Shown piece by piece: positions 7,707-18,026 of a stretch of 64,000 nt of DNA. This stretch comes from Bremerella sp. TYQ1 (lineage in GTDB: Bacteria > Planctomycetota > Planctomycetia > Pirellulales > Pirellulaceae): the NCBI RefSeq assembly GCF_020150455.1, contig NZ_CP083740.1:5973001-6037000 (forward strand), written 5' to 3'. Within the stretch, counting starts at the first letter, position 1. Each line of letters starts with the position of its first letter. The notes under the pieces were generated by a model. The model did no database searches, had not been told where the DNA came from, and saw only the letters and a list, made by a program, of their open reading frames with translations. Position numbers and translations under genes: made by a program.

Positions 7707-10324
7707 GTTCAACCACTGACATTAGCGCTGTATTCGACTCGTTCAGCGCTGATGGTCTCGCGACTGTATTTCCGAATGCAGGCCGACTGGACAACATTCC
7801 CGAGTCCGACATTCGTGCTGCGAAACTCGTGGTTGCGGATTACCTGCGCGACCTCGGGCTGACCGATACCGATTTCATCGCCGCGGAAAGCAAACGAATC
7901 GTCAACGAAGCCCTCGAGCAGATGGCGACCGATCCGAAAGCGAGCGGTAAACGTCTGCGGAAAGCGGCCATTCGTTTGACAGTGAAAAAGCTGGCCAAAT
8001 GGGTGCATGCAATCGAAGTCGAAAACGACGCCAGCGATCAACCAATTCCTAGTGGCGTGATCGGAGCGCACTTGCCGGAACTGCTTAGTCAGCATCCGGA
8101 AGGTTTGCTCGGTGAAGATCTGCCGGAAACGGTTGTCGCCACCGCAAAGAGCAAGCGTAAGCCAGTTGTTCCGGAAGCGAAGCCGAAAGAGATGACCAAG
8201 CAAGAGTTGCCGCTGCTTCCTCGCTGGGGACATCAAGTGGCCGAAATGTTTGGCTTCGAGCTGGAACGTAAGCCAAGCCACGGCCCTGCATCCAACGCCA
8301 GCGAAAAGAACGATTGCTCGTTCTTCAACTGCTTTAACGTGACGCGTGGGCTGTTGGCATTCCTGACGGTCCTGACGACCGGAACGGCCGCCGCGGTCTA
8401 TTGGGAAACGGTCGCAGGCACCGGCTTCTTCCAATATCCGTTGGTCGGTTTGTTTGTCGTGCTGTTCTTCTGGATCGCGTTCAGCTTCTGGACGGCGACG
8501 ATGGGATTGGCTTCGATCTTGTTTTCGCACAAGAAGAAACAGACGATCAGCCCGGACGATCCTGGTTATCTGGATGGCTTGCCGAAGAGTGCCATCTTGA
8601 TGCCGATCTACAACGAAGATACGACCAGCGTGATGGCGAACGTTAAAGCGGTCGCCGAGTCGCTGCACTCGTTGGGTGCTGCCGAGAAGTTCGACGTGTT
8701 CGTGCTTTCCGACACCACTAACCCAGACATCTGGCTGGAAGAAGAGCGTGCTTGGGCCAAGCTGGTGATCGACCTGCCGGAACAGTGCCAGGTCTTCTAT
8801 CGCCATCGCCCAAAGAACATCAGCCGCAAAGCAGGCAACATTGCCGACTTCTGCCAACGCTGGGGTGACCATTATCCTTATATGACGGTGCTCGATGCCG
8901 ACAGCGTCATGGCAGGCGAAACGCTCGTCGAGATGGTTCGCCGCATGACGAACGATCCGAAGATCGGCATCCTGCAAGTCCCGCCGACTCCGGTCAATCG
9001 TCAGTCGTTCTTCGCCCGAACGCAGCAGTTCGCTGCCCAGATTTACGGCCGCGTCTTCCTCGAAGGGTTCGCGCTTTGGTCGGAATGCGATGGCAACTAC
9101 TGGGGCCACAATGCGATCATTCGCATCAAGCCTTTCATGGAACATTGCGATCTGCCGGTTTTGCCAGGCAACGGTCCACTCGGCGGCGAAATCCTCAGCC
9201 ACGACTTCGTTGAAGCGGCTTTGATGCGTCGCGCTGGCTGGAAGATTTGCCTCGCACATGATCTCCAAGGAAGTTACGAAGAATGTCCCACGACCATGTT
9301 GGACTACGCTCAGCGTGACCAACGTTGGTGCCAAGGGAACATGCAGCACATGGGTTTGCTGTTGGCCGATGGGTTCCATCCCGCCAGCCGACTCCACTTG
9401 AGCATGGGTGTGATGAGCTACCTCGCTTCGCCGCTCTGGCTTGTCTTCCTGACGCTTTCGCTGGTGGCCGCCTTCGTGACCGGAGGAGCCGAAGGAAGTG
9501 CGATCCTGGGTGCGCTTGCTGGTGGCTTGTTCGCCGCGACGATGGGCATGCTGCTGCTGCCGAAAGCTTATGGTTTGATCGCGTTGTACTTGCGTCCACG
9601 CGACTGCGATACGGCACAAGTTCGCGAACGTGCCTGGTTAAGCGTCCTGCTGGAAACCGGCATCGCTATCTTGATCGCTCCGATCATGATGCTGCTGCAC
9701 AGCCAGTTCGTTTTGGCCACCCTGCGTGGTAAGAAGGTGAAGTGGAACGCTCAACAGCGTGACGACACCGGTGTGACGCTGAACGATGCCATTATGATGC
9801 ATTGGGCGCACACGTTGATCGGTTTGACTGCCACGTTGACGCTTTACGCCACCGCCCCGGCCTTCCTCTTCTGGCTGTCGCCGGTATTGGTCGGCTTGGT
9901 CTTCTCGATTCCGCTTTCGATGCTGCTTGGTAGCCTCGATATCGGTCAGAAGCTGAAAGCGAAAAGCTTGCTCATGATTGGCGAAGAAGTCGAACGTCCG
10001 GAAGTGCTCGTCGCTCAGCAAAAAGCGATGGCTCAAGCCTTCCGCGAAAAGCACTCGGCCAGCAAAGCCGATCCATTCCAGTTGGTTCTGGAAGATCCTG
10101 CTTACCTGGTGCTGCACTTGGGCATCCTTCGCACAGCCGATCGCGAGATTCCGATCTTCCGCGATCAGCTGATGGAAATTCAAGCGATGGTCAAAAAGGA
10201 AGGGCTGCATTCGCTTCCACCGAACATTCGCTTCCAGGTTCAAAACAATCGCTATGCGATGGAACAGCTGCACATTCAGTTGCGGTCCCAACGCATGCCG
10301 AAGTCGGCGTTGGCATATCGCTAA
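7694..10324 (+). CDS. opgH: Glucans biosynthesis glucosyltransferase OpgH/MdoH
   Basis: An 876-residue inner-membrane family 2 glycosyltransferase that makes the beta-1,2 glucan backbone from UDP-glucose and passes it to the periplasm. The first 215 residues are soluble. Two membrane segments follow (about residues 220-285), then the catalytic domain with LMPIYNED, the metal-binding VLDADSVM and the QRDQRWCQGN processivity motif near residue 545, and then several C-terminal membrane helices. The ATG at 7694 has GGAGA five bases upstream, which makes it better than the GTG at 7682. It is translationally coupled to opgG and followed by a terminator, so the two form a complete operon. Confidence 0.94.
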   Translation: MSHLSSTTDISAVFDSFSADGLATVFPNAGRLDNIPESDIRAAKLVVADYLRDLGLTDTDFIAAESKRIVNEALEQMATDPKASGKRLRKAAIRLTVKKLAKWVHAIEVENDASDQPIPSGVIGAHLPELLSQHPEGLLGEDLPETVVATAKSKRKPVVPEAKPKEMTKQELPLLPRWGHQVAEMFGFELERKPSHGPASNASEKNDCSFFNCFNVTRGLLAFLTVLTTGTAAAVYWETVAGTGFFQYPLVGLFVVLFFWIAFSFWTATMGLASILFSHKKKQTISPDDPGYLDGLPKSAILMPIYNEDTTSVMANVKAVAESLHSLGAAEKFDVFVLSDTTNPDIWLEEERAWAKLVIDLPEQCQVFYRHRPKNISRKAGNIADFCQRWGDHYPYMTVLDADSVMAGETLVEMVRRMTNDPKIGILQVPPTPVNRQSFFARTQQFAAQIYGRVFLEGFALWSECDGNYWGHNAIIRIKPFMEHCDLPVLPGNGPLGGEILSHDFVEAALMRRAGWKICLAHDLQGSYEECPTTMLDYAQRDQRWCQGNMQHMGLLLADGFHPASRLHLSMGVMSYLASPLWLVFLTLSLVAAFVTGGAEGSAILGALAGGLFAATMGMLLLPKAYGLIALYLRPRDCDTAQVRERAWLSVLLETGIAILIAPIMMLLHSQFVLATLRGKKVKWNAQQRDDTGVTLNDAIMMHWAHTLIGLTATLTLYATAPAFLFWLSPVLVGLVFSIPLSMLLGSLDIGQKLKAKSLLMIGEEVERPEVLVAQQKAMAQAFREKHSASKADPFQLVLEDPAYLVLHLGILRTADREIPIFRDQLMEIQAMVKKEGLHSLPPNIRFQVQNNRYAMEQLHIQLRSQRMPKSALAYR

Positions 10325-10355
10325 GCCTGACTGACAAGTCAACCATCTCAGGTGT

Positions 10356-10389
10356 CATGCCCGTGTTCTGCACGGGCATGCATCTTTTC
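10356..10389 (+). terminator. Rho-independent terminator after opgH
   Basis: CATGCCCGTG (10356-10365) and CACGGGCATG (10371-10380) form a perfect 10-bp stem with a five-base loop, followed by CATCTTTTCT. The T run is interrupted, so strength is moderate. Confidence 0.75.
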
Positions 10390-10501
10390 TTGGGGACGTT
10401 TCTCGCATTACGTAGCCGCAAAATTTGGTTGCAGAAGCCCAGTCGGCTGCTTAGAACTGTGAACACGCAATCGACCTCTCGCCGTTATCTGGATTCTTCC
10501 C

Positions 10502-10966
10502 ATGAACGCGTCCCCACCTTTTGACCTGCAAACCGCCCATCGACACTTTGCGGCCGAGGCTTTCAACACGGCGTGGGACTTGATCGACAGCAAGGATCGA
10601 ACGGCCGAGCAAGAACTCGAGATGTTGGCTCGTGCGTTTGCTTCGCTATGGCATTGGAAGCATCGCGATGACTTAACCAATCAATCTCGCTCGGTCGGCT
10701 ACTGGCAGATCTCGCGCGCGTTCGCACTTTTGAGTGAAGGGAGCATGGCAATGCGTTGTGGGCAATTGGCATTGAAGTATGCCCGAGGGACTCTGCCGTT
10801 CTATGAAGCGTACGCCTACGAAGCGTTAGCCAGAGCAGCCGTTATTTCTGGTGACTCGGCCGCCGCCAAAAAGTACTTAGCCGCAGCTCGGACGTTGGTC
10901 GAGCGCGTCGAGGAAGCATCGTCACGCGAGATGTTACTTGCCGACTTACAGTCGATTCATGGCTGA
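10502..10966 (+). CDS. Hypothetical helical protein, TPR-like
   Basis: A 154-residue soluble protein that I do not recognise by name. It is almost wholly alpha-helical. The segment SEGSMAMRCGQLALKYARG, then FYEAYAYEALARAAVISGDSAAAKKYLAAARTL, has the small-residue spacing of two tetratricopeptide-like hairpins. There is no signal peptide or membrane segment. It sits alone between the opgH terminator and a gene-less stretch. A weak purine-rich site precedes the ATG. The coding frame is supported by its composition and the lack of any competing frame. Confidence 0.7.
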   Translation: MNASPPFDLQTAHRHFAAEAFNTAWDLIDSKDRTAEQELEMLARAFASLWHWKHRDDLTNQSRSVGYWQISRAFALLSEGSMAMRCGQLALKYARGTLPFYEAYAYEALARAAVISGDSAAAKKYLAAARTLVERVEEASSREMLLADLQSIHG

Positions 10967-11288
10967 CTCTCGCCTGAGCGATTGAGACTCGTCGTTTTGC
11001 GTATCTTTTCCTCGACTTGCTTGAGCAGGCAACGTCATCCGGGTTAGCATAGGATCGTCCTACCTGATTCACCTCTGGTGAAACCCTGAAACGGAGGTCC
11101 CTTCAGCCGAGGGGAAACCGTGAAATGGAGGGGCTCCCCACCCCGCGACAAGCCGCTCTTTTGATGAAGAAATCGTTTAGTCCAACGCGGATGGCCGACG
11201 GCACCCTGTTTTCGCTCGATGGTCTTAGATAGTCTTGGTCTACAAAGTTTCTGCAAAATCTCCAATGTGCAAAAGGCAAATCAGCGCG
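10967..11288. other. Gene-less stretch with a short tandem repeat
   Basis: 322 bases without a convincing gene. It holds the two-copy direct repeat listed next. A 73-codon open frame on the minus strand across the repeat has no family resemblance that I can name and no ribosome-binding site. Confidence 0.4.
11077..11131. repeat. Two-copy imperfect direct repeat (21 bp)
   Basis: GGTGAAACCCTGAAACGGAGG at 11077-11097 and GGGGAAACCGTGAAATGGAGG at 11111-11131 agree at 18 of 21 positions, with unit starts 34 bp apart. It lies in an intergenic region upstream of the metallophosphoesterase gene. It may be a remnant of a dispersed repeat family. Confidence 0.6.
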
Positions 11289-12710
11289 ATGAAGTACTCG
11301 TTGGCGTTACAAAGTTGGGTTTGTTTCTCGGTTATTTTTCTCGGAGCGGTAAGTGCCCAGGAAAAGCCAGCCGCAGAAAAGCCGGTCAGTGAAACTCCCA
11401 ATCTGGTGCACGACCGTCACATGCACCATCACAATCACCACCACGAAACCGAGCAGCCCAGCGCAAAGCGGTTTTTCACCACGCGTAACAGCGAAGTGAT
11501 TTTGCCGCTGCCGACCGAGAAAGACGCATTCGTCTTCGCCGTTTTCGGTGACCGAACCGGCGGTCCGAAAGAAGGCGTCAACGTCCTTGCCGACGCCGTT
11601 CGCGACGTGAACTTGATCGAACCTGACTTGGTGATGACGGTCGGCGATTTGATCAATGGCTATAACGGCACCGAAGCCTGGCTCGGGCAGATGCGCGAGT
11701 TCAAAGCCATCATGAAAGAGCTGCTGTGCCCTTGGTTCCCCGTCGCAGGCAATCACGACGTCTATTGGCGTCCACTCGACGATCCGCAAATGCCTGTTGG
11801 CCAGCATGACGAACATTACGAAATGCACTTCGGTCCGCTCTGGTATTCATTCCAGCACAAGAATTGCAACTTCATCGTGCTGTACTCTGACGAAGGCAAT
11901 CCAGAAACCGGCGAGAAAAACTTCAGCAAGCCGGAGTCGCAAAAGATCAGCGAAGAGCAACTGAAGTTCCTCACCGAATCGCTCGAACGAGGCAAAGACT
12001 GCGATCACCAGTTCATCTTCCTGCACCACCCGCGATGGCTCGGCCGTGGCTATGGAAACGACTGGAAAGAACGCGTGCACCCACTGTTGAAGAAGACCGG
12101 CAACGTAACCGCTGTTTTCGCAGGCCATATCCACTACATGCGTTACGATCCGGAAGATGGCATCGAATACGTCACTCTGGCAACCGTCGGCGGTGGGCAA
12201 TCGAGCAAAGTTCCGGAAGCAGGTTATTTGCATCAGTACCACCTGGTCACCGTTCGTCCGAAGCAAGTCGCCATGGCCGCGTTCCCTGTTGGTGAAGCGA
12301 TGGACGTTCGCGAGATCACTGCGGAACTGCAAGGGCAGGTCATCGCGCTCGCAAAACAAAAGCCGGAAGTCACCACCACGCTGGAAGAAGTGGAAGACGG
12401 CGTCTTCAAGGGCAAGCTGACCACGGTCATCAAGAACCCTTCCGATCGACCGATCGACTTCACGCTGACACCAACTAGCCGCGATTCCCGCTGGAGTCTG
12501 GCCCCGAATCATACGCACGGGCATGTCGCTCCTGGCGAGTCGCAGAAGATCAGCTTCAACATTCGTTACCTCGGCAAGATGCACGACGAGTCGTACCAAG
12601 ACATCGAATTGGTTCTCGCCCAAGACTATCTTGCTCGCACAACGCGATACGCAATTCCTGAATCGCGGACGAAAGTCGAGTTCAAGCCTGCCGAAGAAGC
12701 GAAGAAATAA
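11289..12710 (+). CDS. Exported calcineurin-like metallophosphoesterase
   Basis: A 473-residue protein with an N-terminal signal peptide (about residues 1-23, ending AVSAQ), then a His-rich stretch HDRHMHHHNHHHE, then a calcineurin-type phosphoesterase domain. The metal-binding motifs are all present: GDRTGG, GDLINGY, GNHDV, HHPRW and GHIHYM. The C-terminal 120 residues form a beta-rich domain, probably immunoglobulin-like. It should act outside the cytoplasm on a phosphate ester; the substrate is unknown. The ATG at 11289 is chosen because it starts directly at the signal peptide; an upstream in-frame start adds a non-export-like leader. A terminator follows. Confidence 0.88.
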   Translation: MKYSLALQSWVCFSVIFLGAVSAQEKPAAEKPVSETPNLVHDRHMHHHNHHHETEQPSAKRFFTTRNSEVILPLPTEKDAFVFAVFGDRTGGPKEGVNVLADAVRDVNLIEPDLVMTVGDLINGYNGTEAWLGQMREFKAIMKELLCPWFPVAGNHDVYWRPLDDPQMPVGQHDEHYEMHFGPLWYSFQHKNCNFIVLYSDEGNPETGEKNFSKPESQKISEEQLKFLTESLERGKDCDHQFIFLHHPRWLGRGYGNDWKERVHPLLKKTGNVTAVFAGHIHYMRYDPEDGIEYVTLATVGGGQSSKVPEAGYLHQYHLVTVRPKQVAMAAFPVGEAMDVREITAELQGQVIALAKQKPEVTTTLEEVEDGVFKGKLTTVIKNPSDRPIDFTLTPTSRDSRWSLAPNHTHGHVAPGESQKISFNIRYLGKMHDESYQDIELVLAQDYLARTTRYAIPESRTKVEFKPAEEAKK

Positions 12711-12734
12711 CGCTTCTGTTGAAAGCCAACCCAA

Positions 12735-12770
12735 GACCGGGCAACCCCTTCCTGGATGCCCGGTCCCTTT
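12735..12770 (+). terminator. Probable terminator after the metallophosphoesterase gene
   Basis: GACCGGGCA (12735-12743) and TGCCCGGTC (12757-12765) are exact complements with a 13-base loop, followed by CCTTT. The T run is short, so termination may be partial. Confidence 0.6.
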
Positions 12771-12848
12771 GGCCTGTTCGAGGTGGTATCTTAGGCGGCA
12801 ACTTGCACCGACGTGCGAGCATTACTCTGTCCTTGCCAAGGTCCCCTC

Positions 12849-13307
12849 ATGGCTGCAAATCCTGTCGAGGCGTTTCTCTTTTCCATCTGCGCTGTGCCGA
12901 TCTATCTTCTGGTCGGCTCGATGATCGGGGCGTGCTTTCTGCAAGTTTCCGTTCGCCTGCACAACAAGCTAGCCGACCAAATGCGCTACGACGGATTAAT
13001 CCAAGTTCCGTCGATCGGAATCGCCATGGGGATCATGCTCTTGATCAATCTCGTACTGATCAGCATGGCAGTCTTTATCGAAATTGGGATTCGACTTTAC
13101 AAAGTTAACCTGAGCTTGCCTGGCGAAATCGGCTTCCGAGGTGGTCTGGTCTTTTTGAACCTCTTCATCATGATGCTGATGCTCGCGTTCTTCCTCCGCG
13201 CACCAATCACCAGAGCTTTCTGGATAACGTGCCTCCAGACAGCCCTCACGCTCCTAGTCATCGCCCCAATCGCAGGCACACTGGCCTATATCTTTATGGC
13301 TGGCTAG
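12849..13307 (+). CDS. Small integral membrane protein of unknown function
   Basis: A 152-residue protein with about four hydrophobic helices: residues 9-31 (FLFSICAVPIYLLVGSMIGACF), 55-77, 93-115 and 122-148. I do not recognise a family. The start at 12849 is set by the second ATG in frame, because the upstream extension is Cys/Pro-rich and lacks a ribosome-binding site. It is convergent with a methyltransferase gene six bases away. Function cannot be inferred from the neighbours. Confidence 0.72.
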   Translation: MAANPVEAFLFSICAVPIYLLVGSMIGACFLQVSVRLHNKLADQMRYDGLIQVPSIGIAMGIMLLINLVLISMAVFIEIGIRLYKVNLSLPGEIGFRGGLVFLNLFIMMLMLAFFLRAPITRAFWITCLQTALTLLVIAPIAGTLAYIFMAG

Positions 13308-13313
13308 AACTGC

Positions 13314-14129
13314 CTAGGCCGCCTTCGAGACCTGACCAGCAGCACTCGGTTTGGCAAACATTAGCGAAACGCCCAGGTGGCCGCCATGGTTGGTGAACTC
13401 GGTATGAACTTGGTCGATTCCAATCGATTGCAGTAGAAAGAAAACCTGGTTCAAGTGGTAGGCATTCATTTCCATCTCTGGCTGAACCGGCTTGCCGAGC
13501 ATTGCCTTTAAGTGACGGCGAACCGGCGAGTTCAACCAGACGCGTCGCCAAATTTCTCGTGCTGAAGGTCGAGGTGACGGCAACCCTTGATATTCCGCAT
13601 ATTGCGAACGCGAATAGGTAAGCTGGATTGCTCCTATTCCCCCAGGCCGAATTCGTTCGACCAATTGTTGGAATAACGAAAGCCCTTGCTGGGGTCGAAT
13701 GTGTTGAAACACGATGAAGGAATGCACAAAATCGAACTGCTCGTCAGTCGGCAGCGTGGTTCCATCGATGGCCAACCACTGAATGTTGTGCGTGCCTAGA
13801 CGCTGAGCGTTGACTTCCGCTTCTCGCAGCATCCCTTCGGAAACGTCGATTCCGGTAACTTCAGCCGCACGATCCGCGAACGCCAAAGCCAAGCGACCAA
13901 CGCCGCAACCATAGTCGAGAATTTTCTGTGGCTGAAAATCGCGTCCCAGGAAACGGCTTGCTTCCTGCAAGATGTAGTCGACTCGTTCGCGACCACTGGC
14001 AAAGAACTCGTCCTTCTCGGCATCGCCTAGGTTCTTGCCACGATACTTTTCGTCAGTCAGGACGCCATAGTAGGGATCGACATCACCCCATTGCTTCCAT
14101 GCCTGATCAGTTCTGGCTACCTGAGCCAT
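13314..14129 (-). CDS. Class I SAM-dependent methyltransferase
   Basis: A 271-residue protein with the Rossmann-type SAM-binding motif I ILDYGCGVGRLALAFADRA (about residues 75-93), an acidic motif II (VTGIDVSEGMLREA), and post-motif FDFVHSFIVFQHI. It resembles the methyltransferase type 11/12 group; the substrate is unknown. The ATG at 14129 has AGGAAG upstream and begins before the conserved region; the longer upstream extension is hydrophobic without a good site. No operon partner is seen. Confidence 0.88.
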   Translation of the reverse strand: MAQVARTDQAWKQWGDVDPYYGVLTDEKYRGKNLGDAEKDEFFASGRERVDYILQEASRFLGRDFQPQKILDYGCGVGRLALAFADRAAEVTGIDVSEGMLREAEVNAQRLGTHNIQWLAIDGTTLPTDEQFDFVHSFIVFQHIRPQQGLSLFQQLVERIRPGGIGAIQLTYSRSQYAEYQGLPSPRPSAREIWRRVWLNSPVRRHLKAMLGKPVQPEMEMNAYHLNQVFFLLQSIGIDQVHTEFTNHGGHLGVSLMFAKPSAAGQVSKAA

Positions 14130-14607
14130 GACGAGCTTCCTTCCTGGACAACACCATCGGACAAGGCCCACCAGCCAACGAGCTAGCACAGCCTCCCCAA
14201 ATTAAAGCCGCCGAAGTGTATCGAACCACCCTTCGAGGGACAAGCTTGAAAACAGAAGACAAAGAACGGGCACCTTGCAGCTCCACACTGATGAGAAAAA
14301 GCTCCAGACCATCAAGGCCCGTTACTCGACTGACTTTGATGAGCTTCGGTTGGGGGAAACTTTCTTTGATGTGGCCCCGAGAGCCAAGCCGCAGTAAGCC
14401 ATTTCCAGAATTCTCACGCTGAGTGAGCATGGCGTTTCATCATCTTGCGCGTCGATCTCCCAAGTATGCAGGTAGTATGCGCGGAGCGTGCGCGAAGTTT
14501 GCGTGGCTCGGCAGAGGGGCTTTGAGATACGTTCTGCCGCGAGCGACAGGGCAGGGGACCGGAACAGGTCTCAAGCGATTGGGAGCGGCTGATTGGAAGT
14601 TGAGCGC
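14130..14607. other. Gene-less stretch between the methyltransferase and 16S genes
   Basis: 478 bases. Both strands have short open frames, but none shows a domain, a signal peptide or a good ribosome-binding site. The right end borders the terminator of the 16S transcript. Confidence 0.4.
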
Positions 14608-14649
14608 ATAAAAAAAAGCCTCTTAGAACTGCAACAGCTCTAAGAGGCT
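14608..14649 (-). terminator. Rho-independent terminator of the 16S rRNA transcript
   Basis: AGCCTCTTAGA (14617-14627) and TCTAAGAGGCT (14639-14649) form a perfect 11-bp stem. On the minus strand it is followed by seven or more T (bases 14610-14616). It lies about 100 bases past the 16S 3' end, so transcription stops before any 23S gene could be reached. Confidence 0.93.
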
Positions 14650-14742
14650 TCTAATATAAATAAGGTAGTGACTTGCTTGAGTGATTGGTGGATGTCCCAC
14701 TTTAGGTCGTTGCGGTCGTGAAACCGACTTGACCAAAAGTTT

Positions 14743-16257
<1,515 letters not shown>

Positions 16258-16450
16258 AATATTTGCTTAACTAGTCCACCGAGGTGAACCAGCGTATGAG
16301 CAAGTTAGCAATCGAAAATGTTTGAACTAGCTACTAGTTTTAAAAAAAATTGAACTAGCTTGAGTTCAAAAGTTGATCGTTCTCTTCAGCTGCAAGCAGC
16401 CTCCAAAAACACATCCAACCTTCGCTCTCAAACAGAGGTCACTACCAAAT

Positions 16451-16462
16451 TGTCAAAGATCA
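16451..16462 (-). promoter_or_regulatory. boxA-like antitermination site in the 16S leader
   Basis: Read on the minus strand this is TGATCTTTGACA, which matches the boxA consensus TGCTCTTTAACA at 10 of 12 positions and continues with ATTTGG, like the E. coli rrn leader. It lies about 70-80 bases after the predicted transcription start and about 190 before the 16S 5' end, as expected for Nus-dependent antitermination. Confidence 0.75.
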
Positions 16463-16538
16463 TTTTGGTGTTCTCACACCATCAAAAGCGTTTTGCTTTT
16501 GTCCCTGCGAGCAATGTTGCCCAACTGGGAAGAGACAA

Positions 16539-16566
16539 ATAGTACCAGAAACGACTGGGGTGTCAA
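16539..16566 (-). promoter_or_regulatory. Promoter of the 16S rRNA gene
   Basis: On the minus strand TTGACA (complement of 16561-16566) is followed by a 16-base spacer and TACTAT (complement of 16539-16544). This is a strong sigma-70 promoter. Transcription should begin near 16532, leaving a leader of about 275 bases that holds the boxA-like site. Confidence 0.82.
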
Positions 16567-16925
16567 CGGGCCGCGCTCGTTTGACGAAGGAAATTCAAAA
16601 ACAGTGCGTTTTACTCGGGAAAACATAGGGTAATAATCTTCTGGAATTCTCCGAAGTTGAACCAAAAGCGTACTCGTTGCAACGAAAACTTGGCCGTCGA
16701 GACGCGAAATCGGAGCCTGTTTGGGATGCGAAAGCGATCCATTTCCAGCAACTCGCGCCGTAATCCGTTTCTGCTCGATGTAACGGTTAGACCGATCACG
16801 TGAGAAAAGGACGATCGGTTTCTACTCGAATGGGTGGGGATCAGTTCTACCGTAAGCTTTATTTGAAGTAACGGAGGCCAGATTAACGCGTCGTGCGTAC
16901 CGACAGATAAGGGGGAAAGTCGTTC
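16567..16925. other. Gene-less stretch upstream of the 16S promoter
   Basis: 359 bases between divergent transcripts. It should hold the UP region of the rRNA promoter and the promoter of the thioredoxin-like gene. I see no convincing gene or repeat. Confidence 0.4.
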
Positions 16926-17303
16926 ATGCAAAAGGCAATCGTAGTTGTAGTGGCGCTGATTTGCTTCGCTGCTCCTGTACTTCTGACACTCGCAAGTTAT
17001 TCTTCCGGCGACTTTTCACCTACGGACGATGTGGCCCCGCGTGACTTGCCGGGCAAGGTGTTGTTCTTTACCGCTGGCTGGTGCCCAGCTTGTCGTCGTG
17101 CTGATCCCGCCTATCAAGAACTGCGAAATGCCGGCTATCCCATCCGCAAAGTGAATGTCGATTCAAATTCGTCATTGGCTCAGAAGTATGGAATTCGTTC
17201 GATTCCACAATTTGTCTACGTCGTGAATGGCGAAGAGAAACGTCGCGTAAGTGGTGCCGCTTCGGCCTCGCGCATTAAGCGACTCTATCGAGGCGGATGG
17301 TAA
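16926..17303 (+). CDS. Membrane-anchored or exported thioredoxin-like protein
   Basis: A 125-residue protein with an N-terminal hydrophobic segment (about residues 4-24), then a thioredoxin fold. The redox motif is FFTAGWCPACRRADP (CPAC, about residues 53-56) and the cis-proline loop is SIPQFVYV. The active site should face the periplasm or equivalent space. Its partner is unknown. AGGGGGAAAG in front of the ATG supports the start. It is divergent from the 16S gene and stands alone. Confidence 0.88.
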   Translation: MQKAIVVVVALICFAAPVLLTLASYSSGDFSPTDDVAPRDLPGKVLFFTAGWCPACRRADPAYQELRNAGYPIRKVNVDSNSSLAQKYGIRSIPQFVYVVNGEEKRRVSGAASASRIKRLYRGGW

Positions 17304-17500
17304 TTTGGCCACCGCCATCGGAACGCGCTGCTTCTGCCGATTGGGCATGGAGTGCTTCTTCGGGCAAGACTTAAGTTAAGCTGCCAAGCAATCGCTTTGC
17401 GTAAAAAGATACGTGAAATGATTGTCATGCGTACATGCTGCCCCTATGCTGATTCTTCGGTGAATTACTTTCCTTGTGCTACCCATTGGGACGAATCTCT

Positions 17501-17962
17501 ATGCGATTTTGCCTGTCAGTTTTGCTTGCTGTGTTTCTGCTAACCGGTTGTGGCTCTCCTCCAGAAACGCTGGTCCAAGATGGCTACGATGAAAAGGAAA
17601 TGGATGCGGCGATCGCAAAAGCACAAGCAACCGTTGACGAGTTCATTGAAAAACTCGAGAGCCACGACGGCGAGAGTTTCGCGGTCAAAGCACCTATTGA
17701 AGATGGAAAAAAGGTCGAACATTTCTGGGTAACAGGAGTGAAGTTCGACAACGGTCAGTTTACAGGAACGATCGACAACGACCCTGGGATTGTCTCCAAC
17801 GTCCAAGCGGGGCAAGAGTGGACAATCGCGAAAGGGGATATCTCTGACTGGATGTACATGCGAAATGGCAAGATCTACGGAAACTACACGATGCGTCCGC
17901 TTCTGAAGACATTGCCTCCAGAGGAAGCGGAAAAGATGAGATCGATGCTGGCCGAACCTTAA
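17501..17962 (+). CDS. DUF2314 family lipoprotein
   Basis: A 153-residue protein with a lipoprotein signal (CLSVLLAVFLLTGC, lipobox LTGC) and a domain resembling DUF2314/YegJ (FAVKAPIEDGKKVEHFWV, then ISDWMYMRNGKIYGNYTMRPLL). The family has no established role. The ATG at 17501 places the lipobox at about residue 16; an earlier in-frame ATG would spoil the signal. It precedes the sugar isomerase-like gene by 64 bases and may share its promoter. Confidence 0.85.
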   Translation: MRFCLSVLLAVFLLTGCGSPPETLVQDGYDEKEMDAAIAKAQATVDEFIEKLESHDGESFAVKAPIEDGKKVEHFWVTGVKFDNGQFTGTIDNDPGIVSNVQAGQEWTIAKGDISDWMYMRNGKIYGNYTMRPLLKTLPPEEAEKMRSMLAEP

Positions 17963-18026
17963 TCGACTCTGGTACGGCCGTTTTCTCTCTTCTACTTCCC
18001 TCTTTTACTCGTCAGAGAAAATCATC

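Noticed and set aside
7709..9619. A 636-codon minus-strand frame over opgH
   Set aside because: Antisense shadow of a gene with clear glycosyltransferase motifs; Arg/Gln/His-rich, no family.
11044..11265. A 73-codon minus-strand frame across the 21-bp repeats
   Set aside because: No ribosome-binding site, no clear family, low-complexity Pro/Gly region that comes from the repeat.
14107..14430. A 107-codon minus-strand frame before the methyltransferase gene
   Set aside because: No domain, no signal peptide, and composition unlike neighbouring genes.
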